A DNA stretch of 64,000 nt, taken from contig NZ_FUKN01000014.1 of the NCBI RefSeq assembly GCF_900163785.1, positions 248,001 to 312,000 of the forward strand, written 5' to 3'. Of the stretch, positions 33,481-42,523 are shown piece by piece (position 1 is the first letter of the stretch; every line of letters begins with the position of its first letter). The notes under the pieces were generated by a model. That model worked only from the letters and a program-made list of their open reading frames with translations, searched no databases and was not told the DNA's origin. Origin of the DNA: Psychrobacter sp. JB385 (lineage in GTDB: Bacteria > Pseudomonadota > Gammaproteobacteria > Pseudomonadales > Moraxellaceae). A program made the translations under genes and the position numbers.

Positions 33481-34914
33481 TCAGTTTGCATACGCCAACG
33501 TATGACGAAGGGTAGGTGGCAAAAATCGGCTCCAACCACCCAAACGATGCTCATGTTCATCAATACTGTCAGCAGCAGTATCTGCTTTGGCCGATTGCGT
33601 ATAAGCGTGATATTCTTCAGGAGTGGGCTTGCTAAAATGATGAATGCGCTTTAATACTTGCCACAATTGCTGGCTGAAACGACCTGTATTGTATTCCAGA
33701 TTGTATTTTTGACACAGTGCTTGCACTTGCGGTGCAATGTCAGCGTAGCGGCTGGCAGGCATATCAGGGAAGATATGGTGCTCAATCTGATGGGATAAAT
33801 TGCCTGTTAAAATGTGGAACCATTTGCTGCCTTTGATATTACTAGAGCCGAGGATTTGGCGTACATACCAATCACCCTTGCTCTCGTTGGCATCAAGATG
33901 CGTATAAATATGCGCCTGCTCAGTGAAGTGTCCACAAAAAATCACAGCCCATGTCCACAGATTGCGGGTGACATTGGCAGTGGCAGTGCCGCTTAAGGTA
34001 GTCACTGCGCTACGACCACCGAATGCCAATCCAATTGCAGTTGGCAAGACGACGTAATCCTTTGCCAATTGCCGTGCGATTTTGGCAAGTAAAGCACGTG
34101 TTTTTTGTTGCATGGTTTGGTGCAACTCGGTGGAGTCAGCATACTCTTCAACGCTGATTTGAATGTCATGAAAAGCCACGGCCCATTCAAAACCCAGTGC
34201 AAGGATAGCTGTTTTGAACAGATTATTACGGTCACTTGGCGTCCAATTCTGCTCCTCAGTAATCCGAATAAGATGGTAGCCGACGTCGTGATCGCGACCA
34301 AAAATATTGGTAAAAGTATGATGTAAGTAATTGTGCGAATGCTGCCATAAGGGCGCAGGGCAAACATTGTCCCAATCGAATTTTTGACTATTAAGGTGTG
34401 GGTGCTGCATCCAGTCATATTGACCATGCATGACATTGTGCCCAAGTTCCATATTATTTACTATTTTACTAAAACTGAGTAGAGCGGTTCCCAATAACCA
34501 AGTACCGCCTTGATAGCGCTTCGATGACAATCGGCCCGCTATTGCCAGCAGCCCGCGACCAGCCATCTCACTACAGGCGACTGTGGCATAAATGCGCTGT
34601 ATGTATCGCGCCTCGTTAGGGCCAAGCGATTCCATCACTTCTTGATACAGTGCGTTTAATTCTTCGCCAAGCGCTTCCGTTTGCTCTTTTGTTAAAGGGT
34701 TGCCTGCCAATATTGGGTAATGTCCAGACTGGGGCTGCCTATGGGCATGGCTATGGTCATCATTATGACTCTCATCCATTGCTAGGTTCTCTTTTTTTGG
34801 CACACTGTGAGTGTTCTTTGATGCTAAAGGCTGAAAAGTGTCCAACTGCACCTCATTTGAGAGAGACAGATAGGGTACAGCCGATTGAGCCTTGGTAATT
34901 GGGAGTAAGCGCAT
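33481..34914 (-). CDS. Membrane fatty-acid desaturase
   Basis: 477 residues. Three histidine boxes are visible: GHNVMHG (about 157-163), HSHNYLHH (about 190-197) and HQIEHHIFPD (about 373-382). Together they bind the di-iron centre of membrane acyl desaturases. Hydrophobic segments lie between them (for example the stretch around LLAIAGRLS and TWAVIFCGHF). The N-terminal 75 residues are hydrophilic with a His-rich patch. The ATG at 34914 has AAGGA eight bases upstream. The gene follows a ferredoxin-NAD(P)H reductase on the same strand, the same pairing as Pseudomonas DesB/DesC and mycobacterial DesA3 with its oxidoreductase. It probably introduces a double bond into membrane acyl chains, useful for cold adaptation. 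Position specificity is unknown. Confidence 0.9.
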   Translation of the reverse strand: MRLLPITKAQSAVPYLSLSNEVQLDTFQPLASKNTHSVPKKENLAMDESHNDDHSHAHRQPQSGHYPILAGNPLTKEQTEALGEELNALYQEVMESLGPNEARYIQRIYATVACSEMAGRGLLAIAGRLSSKRYQGGTWLLGTALLSFSKIVNNMELGHNVMHGQYDWMQHPHLNSQKFDWDNVCPAPLWQHSHNYLHHTFTNIFGRDHDVGYHLIRITEEQNWTPSDRNNLFKTAILALGFEWAVAFHDIQISVEEYADSTELHQTMQQKTRALLAKIARQLAKDYVVLPTAIGLAFGGRSAVTTLSGTATANVTRNLWTWAVIFCGHFTEQAHIYTHLDANESKGDWYVRQILGSSNIKGSKWFHILTGNLSHQIEHHIFPDMPASRYADIAPQVQALCQKYNLEYNTGRFSQQLWQVLKRIHHFSKPTPEEYHAYTQSAKADTAADSIDEHEHRLGGWSRFLPPTLRHTLAYAN

Positions 34915-35118
34915 AAATGATCCTTAGTCCAAACCATCCAACTTATGGGTATTGGGTTCGGTTCAATGTGGTGAATTGGCTGACGCATGGTACAAAGCAT
35001 AAAAGCAAGTGGGTAGAAAAATCAGGTTGAACGGTTGCTAACCAACGTTCGCTGACAGTCATTCATTGACTAACTTTCAACGATAGACAGTGACACATAT
35101 TAAGCTGTCATGGCGTTG

Positions 35119-36315
35119 TTATACGTCTAGCACCACATCCGTTACCGCAACATTGATACAGGTTTGAATGAACTCATGACCGTCGTGGCTTAGCTTGCCT
35201 GTTTGGATGTTTTTGACCACGCCGCTGATTTTCTGACAACGGCACAATTGGCAGATACCTTGACGGCAACCATGAGTTAGGCGGATACCTGCTTTTTCGG
35301 CGGCAGTCAGTAGGGTGGTGTCACTACTAAACTGTCGTTGCCGCGCTCGTAAATAGACCGTCTGTGTCGATGCTTCATCGAGAGTTTGCTCGTCGGTTGC
35401 ATTAACGAAGCTGGTGCCGAAACTTTCTACGACGATATTGTCACGCAGTGATTTGTCATCGGGTAAGGGTATCTGGTCAGCCGCGTTATACAAACTTGTC
35501 AATAAGGCTTGCGAGCCGCAAGCGAATATCTGTGTCTCTGCCCATAAGAGATTGAGTGTCAATAAACTGTCAGCAGTCAGATGCCGCGTACCTGCTAAGT
35601 GAGTATTAGAGTCTTCTGTATCAATTAAATGATAAGTAAAGTCTGGGTAGGTGGCAGCCAGTGTTTGCCATTGGCTTTGAAGTAGAATGGTGCGGTTGTA
35701 GTGCAATAGTGTGACTTGGTGACCACTGCGCAGCGCCTCCGTGATGAGACCTAGCATGGGCGTGATACCGCTACCACTGGCAATAAATAATAATGGTGTT
35801 AATTGATTGTGCTCTGGCTCTTTGGTTAAGTATTTTTGCGCCAATGCTGCTTGTGCTAAGGTAAAAGAACCTGTAGGTATGCTGCTATGAATGGCTGTAC
35901 CAATGGGCATGCGTTTGGTCAGATAATCAGACACCAATCCTTGCGGTTTGAGGGCGACAGTGACAGTATGACGCGGTAGGTTTTTGCCAGTTTTAGCGTT
36001 ACTACTATCATCAATCCACCAAAGCGGTTGATGGGGCAAGCCCACCAGCGAATAACTGCGCTGATGACAAATTCCTGCAAGGACAACGCTTACATTAAGA
36101 TATTGTCCACCCTGCCAGCCCTTTTGTGTACTGAATGCTCGCTGCCTAAAAGCGCGATTGGTCTCAAATTGTAATGCGATTAGATCATCACTCAACCGAT
36201 GCCGTGCTAACAGTCTTATCTTGGGTATACTCAATGACCAAAACGAATGCAGGCGTGATTCAATAAAATCAACGAAAGCACCTTGAACCCATTCAGGACG
36301 GTAGCCGGTGGCCAT
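35119..36315 (-). CDS. Ferredoxin-NAD(P)H reductase partner of the desaturase
   Basis: 398 residues. FAD domain with RSYSL (about residue 86), NAD(P)H domain with IASGSGITPMLGLI (about 179-192) and ACGSQALL, and a C-terminal 2Fe-2S plant-type ferredoxin domain with the cysteine pattern CRQGICQLCRC and a final Cys about 30 residues later. This layout passes electrons from NAD(P)H through FAD and the iron-sulfur cluster to an oxygenase or desaturase. The desaturase gene follows 204 bases downstream on the same strand, which names the likely partner. No TetR-type repressor such as DesT is adjacent. Confidence 0.9.
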   Translation of the reverse strand: MATGYRPEWVQGAFVDFIESRLHSFWSLSIPKIRLLARHRLSDDLIALQFETNRAFRQRAFSTQKGWQGGQYLNVSVVLAGICHQRSYSLVGLPHQPLWWIDDSSNAKTGKNLPRHTVTVALKPQGLVSDYLTKRMPIGTAIHSSIPTGSFTLAQAALAQKYLTKEPEHNQLTPLLFIASGSGITPMLGLITEALRSGHQVTLLHYNRTILLQSQWQTLAATYPDFTYHLIDTEDSNTHLAGTRHLTADSLLTLNLLWAETQIFACGSQALLTSLYNAADQIPLPDDKSLRDNIVVESFGTSFVNATDEQTLDEASTQTVYLRARQRQFSSDTTLLTAAEKAGIRLTHGCRQGICQLCRCQKISGVVKNIQTGKLSHDGHEFIQTCINVAVTDVVLDV

Positions 36316-36788
36316 AAAACTATTACCTTTGTGATGATTGTGAATAAAGTTCTTGTTGTTCTACCCGCCTTTAAATATTTTTACTGATTTTAAGCTGGGT
36401 CTAACCCAAGTGAACATGCAAAAACTGTTTGATACCAACACTGTTTTGTTAAGACATGCTAACATTCTAACGGCTATTGGTTAAACTATCGAAAGGTTTA
36501 ATGATTTTTTTTGTGCTATTTAGAAAGCGTTTATAACAGCTTGGTGACTTGTATTGCTCACTTAACCTCGCTTATCTCTCATTTTATAGCAGTGACCAGA
36601 GAGAAATGACAGCGCTTTGCGACAAAAGGGGTAAAACACGTGTTAAAACAACCTCTCAGCTTGCAGGGTATGCGTCACAATGCGATAATGACCTATAATT
36701 TGTAACCCTGATTTTGAGGTACGGCACGCTTGGCAGCAGCGCTGAGTGGTATTTGCTGTTCTCTTCTATGCAGTCTATCGGAGTGTTA
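36316..36788. other. Divergent region between the reductase and ettA
   Basis: About 470 bases. An inverted repeat TTAAAC-N9-GTTTAA lies at 36481-36501. A good sigma-70 promoter for ettA is near the right end. An in-frame extension of ettA starts at 36714 but is downstream of that promoter by only a few bases and is not part of the family. Confidence 0.55.
36661..36689 (+). promoter_or_regulatory. Promoter of ettA
   Basis: TTGCAG at 36661-36666 and GATAAT at 36684-36689 with 17-base spacing. A TATAAT at 36694-36699 could serve as an alternative -10. Confidence 0.55.
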
Positions 36789-38450
36789 ATGGCTCAATAT
36801 ATTTACACGATGAACAACGTGTCAAAACTTGTTCCCCCTAAGCGTGAAATCTTAAAAAATATCAACCTATCGTTTTTCCCGGGTGCCAAAATCGGTGTCC
36901 TCGGTATCAACGGTTCTGGTAAATCAACGTTGCTACGTATCATGGCAGGCGTTGACACTGAATATAGCGGTGAAGCACGCGCGCAAGCCGGTACCAAAGT
37001 TGGCTATCTGCCACAGGAACCACAACTTGATGACAGTAAAGACGTGCGCGGCAATGTCGAAGACGGTATGCGCGAAGCACTAGACGCGCTCGCTCGACTA
37101 GATGCGATCTATGCTGAATACGCTGAACCTGATGCTGATTTTGACAAACTTGCTGAAGAGCAGGGCAAAATGGAAGACATCATCCAGTCATGGGATGCAC
37201 ACAATCTAAATAACCAGTTAGAGAAAGCCGCTGATGCACTGCGTCTGCCACCATGGGACGCGGACGTGAGTAAACTGTCAGGTGGTGAAAAACGCCGCGT
37301 AGCACTATGCCGTCTACTATTGTCGCGCCCTGATATGCTATTACTTGACGAACCGACCAACCATTTGGACGCCGAGTCTGTTGCATGGCTAGAGCAATTC
37401 TTGCAGAATTACAGCGGTACTATCGTTGCCATTACCCATGATCGCTATTTCTTGGATAATGTGGCTCAGTGGATTTTGGAGCTGGACCGTGGCCATGGCT
37501 ATCCGTACGAAGGCAACTATACTGAGTGGCTCGAGCAAAAGAACAACCGTCTAGAGCAACAGAACAAGCAAGAAGAGTCTTTTGCAAAAGCCTTGAAAAA
37601 AGAGCTTGAGTGGATTCGTAAAAATCAAAAAGGCCAACAAGCCAAATCGAAATCTCGTGTACAGCGTTTTGAAGAGTTGAACTCAACAGAATTCCAAAAA
37701 CGTAACGAGACTTCTGAGATTTATATTCCACCTGGTCCACGTTTGGGTAATAAGGTGATCGAAGTCAATGATATCTCCAAATCATTCGGCGACCGCCTAC
37801 TGTATGAAAACCTAAGCTTCAATGTCCCAGCTGGCGCTATCGTTGGTATCATCGGTCCAAATGGTGCAGGTAAAACCACGCTATTTAACATGATTACTGA
37901 GCGTGATACTCCAGATACTGGTTCGGTTGATTTGGGTGAAAGTGTCAAGGTTGCCTATGTCGGTCAGGTGCGTGACCACTTAGATGATAATAAAACCGTA
38001 TGGGAAGAAGTCTCTGACGGCCTTGATATCATTACCGTTGGCGACTACACCACGCCAAGCCGCGCCTATATCGGACGTTTCAACTTTAAAGGCTCAGACC
38101 AGCAAAAGCACGTTGGTCAATTATCAGGTGGTGAGCGTAACCGTTTGCAATTGGCGAAGACGCTAAAGCAAGGCGCAAACGTATTGCTCCTCGATGAACC
38201 ATCAAACGATTTGGATATCGAAACCTTACGTGCGCTAGAAGATGCGATTCAAGTATTCCCAGGCACGGTCATGGTCGTCTCGCATGATCGCTGGTTCCTT
38301 GACCGTATTGCTACTCACATCTTGGCATTCGAAGAAGAAGGTCCAGTATGGTTCGACGGTAACTACACTGAGTTTGAAGCGTATCGTAAAAAGACGATGG
38401 GTGATGACGCCAGTCCTAAGCGTGCCAAGTATAAGAAGATAGCGAATTAG
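36789..38450 (+). CDS. ettA: Energy-dependent translational throttle protein EttA (ABC-F ATPase)
   Basis: 553 residues from ATG 36789, essentially the length of E. coli EttA (555). Two ABC domains: Walker A GINGSGKSTLL and GPNGAGKTTLF, signatures LSGGEKRRVAL and LSGGERNRLQL, and Walker B LLLDEPTNHLD and LLLDEPSNDLD. The linker between them contains the basic KKELEWIRKNQKGQQAKSKSR, and an arm insertion lies in domain 1 (ALARLDAIYAEYAEPDADF). EttA binds the ribosomal E site and restrains translation start when ATP is low. The frame upstream to 36714 is not conserved in the family, so the shorter start is chosen. Confidence 0.96.
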   Translation: MAQYIYTMNNVSKLVPPKREILKNINLSFFPGAKIGVLGINGSGKSTLLRIMAGVDTEYSGEARAQAGTKVGYLPQEPQLDDSKDVRGNVEDGMREALDALARLDAIYAEYAEPDADFDKLAEEQGKMEDIIQSWDAHNLNNQLEKAADALRLPPWDADVSKLSGGEKRRVALCRLLLSRPDMLLLDEPTNHLDAESVAWLEQFLQNYSGTIVAITHDRYFLDNVAQWILELDRGHGYPYEGNYTEWLEQKNNRLEQQNKQEESFAKALKKELEWIRKNQKGQQAKSKSRVQRFEELNSTEFQKRNETSEIYIPPGPRLGNKVIEVNDISKSFGDRLLYENLSFNVPAGAIVGIIGPNGAGKTTLFNMITERDTPDTGSVDLGESVKVAYVGQVRDHLDDNKTVWEEVSDGLDIITVGDYTTPSRAYIGRFNFKGSDQQKHVGQLSGGERNRLQLAKTLKQGANVLLLDEPSNDLDIETLRALEDAIQVFPGTVMVVSHDRWFLDRIATHILAFEEEGPVWFDGNYTEFEAYRKKTMGDDASPKRAKYKKIAN

Positions 38451-38479
38451 TCTGCTAAAAGAACGATCAGATTTATCAA

Positions 38480-38512
38480 TAAAAGGCGTAACGCAGGTTA
38501 CGCCTTTTTTAT
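38480..38512. terminator. Terminator between ettA and dsdC
   Basis: Hairpin AAAAGGCGTAAC-GCAG-GTTACGCCTTTTTT about 30 bases after the ettA stop; the A run on the left lets it also serve the convergent dsdC. Confidence 0.92.
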
Positions 38513-38601
38513 GGTCTAAAAAGTTTCTATGAAAGATCAACAAACGTTAACGGTGAGTTTGCGCTATATTAAGCACGCTTCAAAATCGAGTAAACCAGAC
38601 A

Positions 38602-39537
38602 CTAGGCAAGTTTGTCTTGCGCTGCTGTCTTAGACAACCACTGCAACAAGGCACTAATCGCAGGACGATTTACACGGTCTGGGTGGCAAACTGCAAAATA
38701 ATGCTGTTTGGCTCGTATCATCTGTGCGAAAGGGGTAACAAGCTCACCACAATTGATATCATCCTGAATCAGATTGAGTCGACCCATTGCGATGCCCAAA
38801 TCATGCTTTGCAGCATTAACGGCCATCTCTGATCTATCAAAAGAATAGCTACCGCTTAAGTCAACGGAGGCAATACCAGATGCCTCACACCAATATTCCC
38901 ATTCAGCATGCGCCCCCGCATCAGGCCACGCGTTGACATCGTGAAGAAATTGGCACTGGGCGAGATTTTCTCGTTTGTCGTAAAGATCGTGTTCGCGGGC
39001 ATACTCGGGACTACAGACAGGCTGAAGATACTCCGTCATTAATCGCTGAGCGTGCAATCCTGGATAGTCACCGCTGCCGTAATAAATCGCAATATCTATA
39101 TTTTCCCGTGAAAAATCTATCAAGCGGCTGTGTGTTTTAAAATGCAAGAACAGACGTGGGTTTTGTTTTTGAAATTGGCTAAGTCTCGGCGTTATCCAAT
39201 GCTGAGCAAAAGAAGGCGGTACCGATACGGTCAAATGCCCACCAATGTCTTGATTGCGTAAATCACGAATGGTCATGTCCAAAGAAGAGAGCGAATCATT
39301 GAGTACCGCCCAGAGTTGTTCGCCCTCATAAGTCAGCTGGATGCGCCGATTAAATCGCAAAAACAAACTGAATCCGAGCTGCGTTTCTAGCTGCTTGATG
39401 CGATGACTGACCGCGCTTTGTGTCAAGCAAAGTTCATCCGCGGCAAGGGTGAAACTCATGTGGCGAGCGACACAAGAAAAGCAGTGCAGATTACCCAGCA
39501 TCCGAGTACTGGCAGGGTTTGTATTCACATGAGCCAT
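38602..39537 (-). CDS. dsdC: LysR-family regulator DsdC of D-serine use
   Basis: 311 residues from the ATG at 39537, which has AAGGA six bases upstream; the ATG six bases earlier is too close to that site. The N-terminal helix-turn-helix is FTLAADELCLTQSAVSHRIKQ. The rest is the LysR effector domain, with FDRSEMAVNAAKHDLGIAMGR and GELVTPFAQM matching E. coli DsdC. DsdC activates dsdA when D-serine is present. It is divergent from dsdA across 135 bases, the usual arrangement for a LysR regulator and its target. Confidence 0.92.
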   Translation of the reverse strand: MAHVNTNPASTRMLGNLHCFSCVARHMSFTLAADELCLTQSAVSHRIKQLETQLGFSLFLRFNRRIQLTYEGEQLWAVLNDSLSSLDMTIRDLRNQDIGGHLTVSVPPSFAQHWITPRLSQFQKQNPRLFLHFKTHSRLIDFSRENIDIAIYYGSGDYPGLHAQRLMTEYLQPVCSPEYAREHDLYDKRENLAQCQFLHDVNAWPDAGAHAEWEYWCEASGIASVDLSGSYSFDRSEMAVNAAKHDLGIAMGRLNLIQDDINCGELVTPFAQMIRAKQHYFAVCHPDRVNRPAISALLQWLSKTAAQDKLA

Positions 39538-39573
39538 ATTCATCCTTGCATTTAAAAAAAGAGTTTGTCTATA

Positions 39574-39602
39574 TTGCGGTATCGCGTTTTAATCAATATA
39601 TC
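39574..39602 (+). promoter_or_regulatory. Candidate dsdA promoter
   Basis: TTGCGG at 39574-39579 and TATATC at 39597-39602 are 17 bases apart in the dsdC-dsdA gap. The DsdC operator presumably overlaps the -35 side, but no clear T-N11-A palindrome was confirmed. Confidence 0.4.
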
Positions 39603-39672
39603 AGACGGTAGCTAAAAGATAGCACAAGCATCACAGCCTTTGACATTACACCATTTCATACGAGCGTAATTT

Positions 39673-41025
39673 ATGACAACGAAAGCACCCCAGCAAGCAT
39701 CGATAGCACAGCTATATCACACCCATCCGCTACTAAAGACGATCACAGCCACCAAGCCGCTGTGCTGGTTGAATCCTAAGTGGCAGCCTTTTGCAGAGGT
39801 AGCACCTAATCTGCCGCTTGGCTTGGATGATATCGCGGACGCATCCGAGCGTTTACAGCGCTTTGCCCCTTATATTGCCAGTGTATTTTCTGAGACGGCG
39901 GCAAGCGATGGCATCATCGAATCGCCATTGATCGCTATCCCGCGCATGCAGCAAGCTCTACAAACCTTTTATGGTCATCCGATGTCTGGGCGCTTACTGC
40001 TAAAATGCGACAGCCACCTGCCTATTTCAGGCTCGATTAAGGCGCGCGGCGGGGTCTATGAAGTACTCAAATATGCAGAATCAGTCGCGATTGATTCGGG
40101 CCTTTTGACAGTAGAAGAAAGCTATCAAACACTCGATAGCGCAGCTTGCCAAGCGGTCTTTGCCACGCACAGCATCGTGGTCGGCTCAACGGGCAATCTT
40201 GGTTTGAGTATCGGCATCATGGGCGCGCAGCTTGGTTTCCAAGTCACCGTGCACATGTCTGCGGACGCCCGTCAATGGAAAAAAGACTTGCTGCGCGATA
40301 AGGGCGTCCGCGTTGTCGAGCATCAAGATGACTATAGCAAAGCCGTTGAACAAGGGCGGATCGAGGCCGAGCAAACCCCGCGCTGCCACTTTATCGATGA
40401 TGAAAACTCTCAAGACCTGTTTCTTGGCTATAGCGTCGCCGCTGAGCGCCTAGAGCAACAGCTGGACGATCAAGGTATTCAGGTGAGTCGCGAGCAGCCG
40501 CTATTCGTTTACCTGCCGTGCGGCGTTGGCGGTGGCCCTGGTGGCGTGGCTTTTGGTCTCAAGCAAATTTTTGGGGACAATGTGCATTGTTTTTTTGCTG
40601 AGCCGACCCATTCTCCGTGCATGCTGGTCGGTATGTATACGGGTTTACATGATGGTATCAGTGTGCAGGATTTGGGTATTGATAACAAAACCTGTGCCGA
40701 TGGTCTGGCGGTCGGTCGTCCATCCGCCTTTGTCGGTCAGGTGATGGATCAACTGCTCAGCGGTATTTACACGGTGGCGGACGACGATTTATATCGCTTG
40801 CTGGCCTTAATGCATGACAGCGAAGGCATTGATCTGGAGCCTTCGGCATTGGCAGGCGCACCTGGTATGTTTAATGTGCTCACCAAAGGCATAGCATATC
40901 TAGAGCGCCACGGATTAATGGACAAACTAGAGAAAGCCACGCATATCATATGGGCAACGGGCGGCAATATGGTGCCCAATGAAGCGCACCTTAACTACTA
41001 CCGAAAGGGGAAAAACCTGCTATAA
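39673..41025 (+). CDS. dsdA: D-serine ammonia-lyase
   Basis: 450 residues, the usual size. The PLP-binding lysine lies in [14 protein letters not shown] (about 118-131). The phosphate-binding glycine loop is [15 protein letters not shown] (about 280-294). The N-terminus has the family phrase LCWLNPKW. The enzyme converts D-serine to pyruvate and ammonia, both for nutrition and to remove a toxic D-amino acid. No D-serine transporter (dsdX) follows; the next gene is on the other strand. Confidence 0.95.
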   Translation: MTTKAPQQASIAQLYHTHPLLKTITATKPLCWLNPKWQPFAEVAPNLPLGLDDIADASERLQRFAPYIASVFSETAASDGIIESPLIAIPRMQQALQTFYGHPMSGRLLLKCDSHLPISGSIKARGGVYEVLKYAESVAIDSGLLTVEESYQTLDSAACQAVFATHSIVVGSTGNLGLSIGIMGAQLGFQVTVHMSADARQWKKDLLRDKGVRVVEHQDDYSKAVEQGRIEAEQTPRCHFIDDENSQDLFLGYSVAAERLEQQLDDQGIQVSREQPLFVYLPCGVGGGPGGVAFGLKQIFGDNVHCFFAEPTHSPCMLVGMYTGLHDGISVQDLGIDNKTCADGLAVGRPSAFVGQVMDQLLSGIYTVADDDLYRLLALMHDSEGIDLEPSALAGAPGMFNVLTKGIAYLERHGLMDKLEKATHIIWATGGNMVPNEAHLNYYRKGKNLL

Positions 41026-41123
41026 GACTGTTTAAATAAGCACACGTGTGTAGACACCGCGAGCTCATCTTCAAAGACAAATAGCAGATTTTCTTTGATA
41101 TTAATTTATTAAATGATCGCTGC

Positions 41124-42164
41124 CTAGAAGCTGGTCACTACCGTCACCCCGGGTACTGTATTGTGCTCCATTGAGGTCAGCGCTTCGATAGATTCTGCTA
41201 AGCTGATTTCTCGGCCCAATAGTTTTTCGGGCGCAAGCTTGCCTGTGGCAATCATCGGCAGCATGGCATCATAACGAAACGCCTGCATACCGTGGCTGCC
41301 AATGATTTCTAATTCATTGGCAATGACTCGGTCCATTGGGATGGGCGGTGTCGCTTGCTCAGCTAATAGCAGGCCGACTTGGACATGCTTGCCCCGTTTT
41401 TTTAGACTGTTAATCGAGTTGATACAGGTCGCAGGATGCCCCAGCGCATCTAAAGACAAATGGGCTCCGCCCTTGGTTAGCTCCAAAATCGCTTCGGGAA
41501 CACTCGCTACGGTATTGGCATTGATGGTGGCATAAGCGCCTAACGCTTTGGCCAGTGCCAGTTTGTCATCGGCGATGTCTATGGCAATCACATTGGCACC
41601 CAAACTATTGGCAATCATAATGGCAGATAAGCCAACGCCGCCACAGCCATGTACCGCGACCCACTGACCCGCGCTGACTTTCCCTTGATCCACAACCGCT
41701 CTAAATGAGGTCACAAAGCGGCAGCCAAGGCTAGCAGCAGTCGTAAAGTCGATGGTTTCAGGTAGGTGGACTAAATTAACATCGGCATAATGGATGACTA
41801 CGTACTCTGCGAATGAGCCCCAATCGGTAAAGCCTGGTTGGGTTTGGTTGCCGCAAACCTGATGGTTACCAGAATGGCACTCATGACAGCTGCCGCAGCC
41901 ACTCACAAACGGCACTGTGACGCGATCCCCTACCTTGAAGCGCGTGACGTTGCGACCGATCTCAGCGATAATGCCAGCAAACTCATGTCCGGGTACATGA
42001 GGCAGCTCGATATCAGGATCATGCCCCATCCATCCATGCCAGTCACTACGGCATACGCCAGTCGCTTCCACTTTAATGACCACATCATCAGCCTCTGGTG
42101 TGGGATCTGCTACCTGCATCAGTTTGGGTGTGGCACCAAAATTTTCATAAACAACCGCTTTCAT
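41124..42164 (-). CDS. Zinc-dependent alcohol dehydrogenase
   Basis: 346 residues. Catalytic zinc ligands: Cys in [10 protein letters not shown] (about residue 38) and GHEFAG. Structural zinc: [15 protein letters not shown] (about 90-104). The nucleotide-binding motif is [15 protein letters not shown] (about 168-182), followed by IDIADDKL, where the Asp points to NAD rather than NADP. It belongs to the medium-chain dehydrogenase family. The substrate is not evident; primary alcohols are the usual guess. It converges on dsdA without a shared operon partner. Confidence 0.9.
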   Translation of the reverse strand: MKAVVYENFGATPKLMQVADPTPEADDVVIKVEATGVCRSDWHGWMGHDPDIELPHVPGHEFAGIIAEIGRNVTRFKVGDRVTVPFVSGCGSCHECHSGNHQVCGNQTQPGFTDWGSFAEYVVIHYADVNLVHLPETIDFTTAASLGCRFVTSFRAVVDQGKVSAGQWVAVHGCGGVGLSAIMIANSLGANVIAIDIADDKLALAKALGAYATINANTVASVPEAILELTKGGAHLSLDALGHPATCINSINSLKKRGKHVQVGLLLAEQATPPIPMDRVIANELEIIGSHGMQAFRYDAMLPMIATGKLAPEKLLGREISLAESIEALTSMEHNTVPGVTVVTSF

Positions 42165-42453
42165 GAATCCTCTCTTTTTCTATAACAAGGCATGGTATTT
42201 ATTCTATTTAACTAAGCTAAGCTAAGCAGTATCAGTAACTAGGCTATTTTTTTAGTTGCCCTCTATCAATATATGGTAGTCAATATCATGATTTTAGGAT
42301 GATGTGACGCACTGCTTCATAAAGGTAGCTGATCAAAGATATTTTGCCAATTATTTTAGCGACTTTTGTTGATAATAACTATGCTTGTATGTGATTTTTC
42401 TTGTCAGTGCATTGCATGTTCTATACTGACGTTATAGCTGAAAAAATATAATG
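42165..42453. other. Gap between plsB and the alcohol dehydrogenase
   Basis: About 290 bases upstream of the dehydrogenase, with no supported gene or clear operator. The plsB terminator borders it. Confidence 0.55.
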
Positions 42454-42488
42454 AAAAAAAAGACCGCTAATGATGAGCGGTCTTTTTT
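42454..42488 (-). terminator. plsB terminator
   Basis: Hairpin AAAAAAGACCGCT-AATGATG-AGCGGTCTTTTTT at 42455-42487, located 36 bases beyond the plsB stop on the minus strand. Confidence 0.92.
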
Positions 42489-42523
42489 GTTTGGTTCAAT
42501 AGTTTAAAAGTCATGAGAAATGA

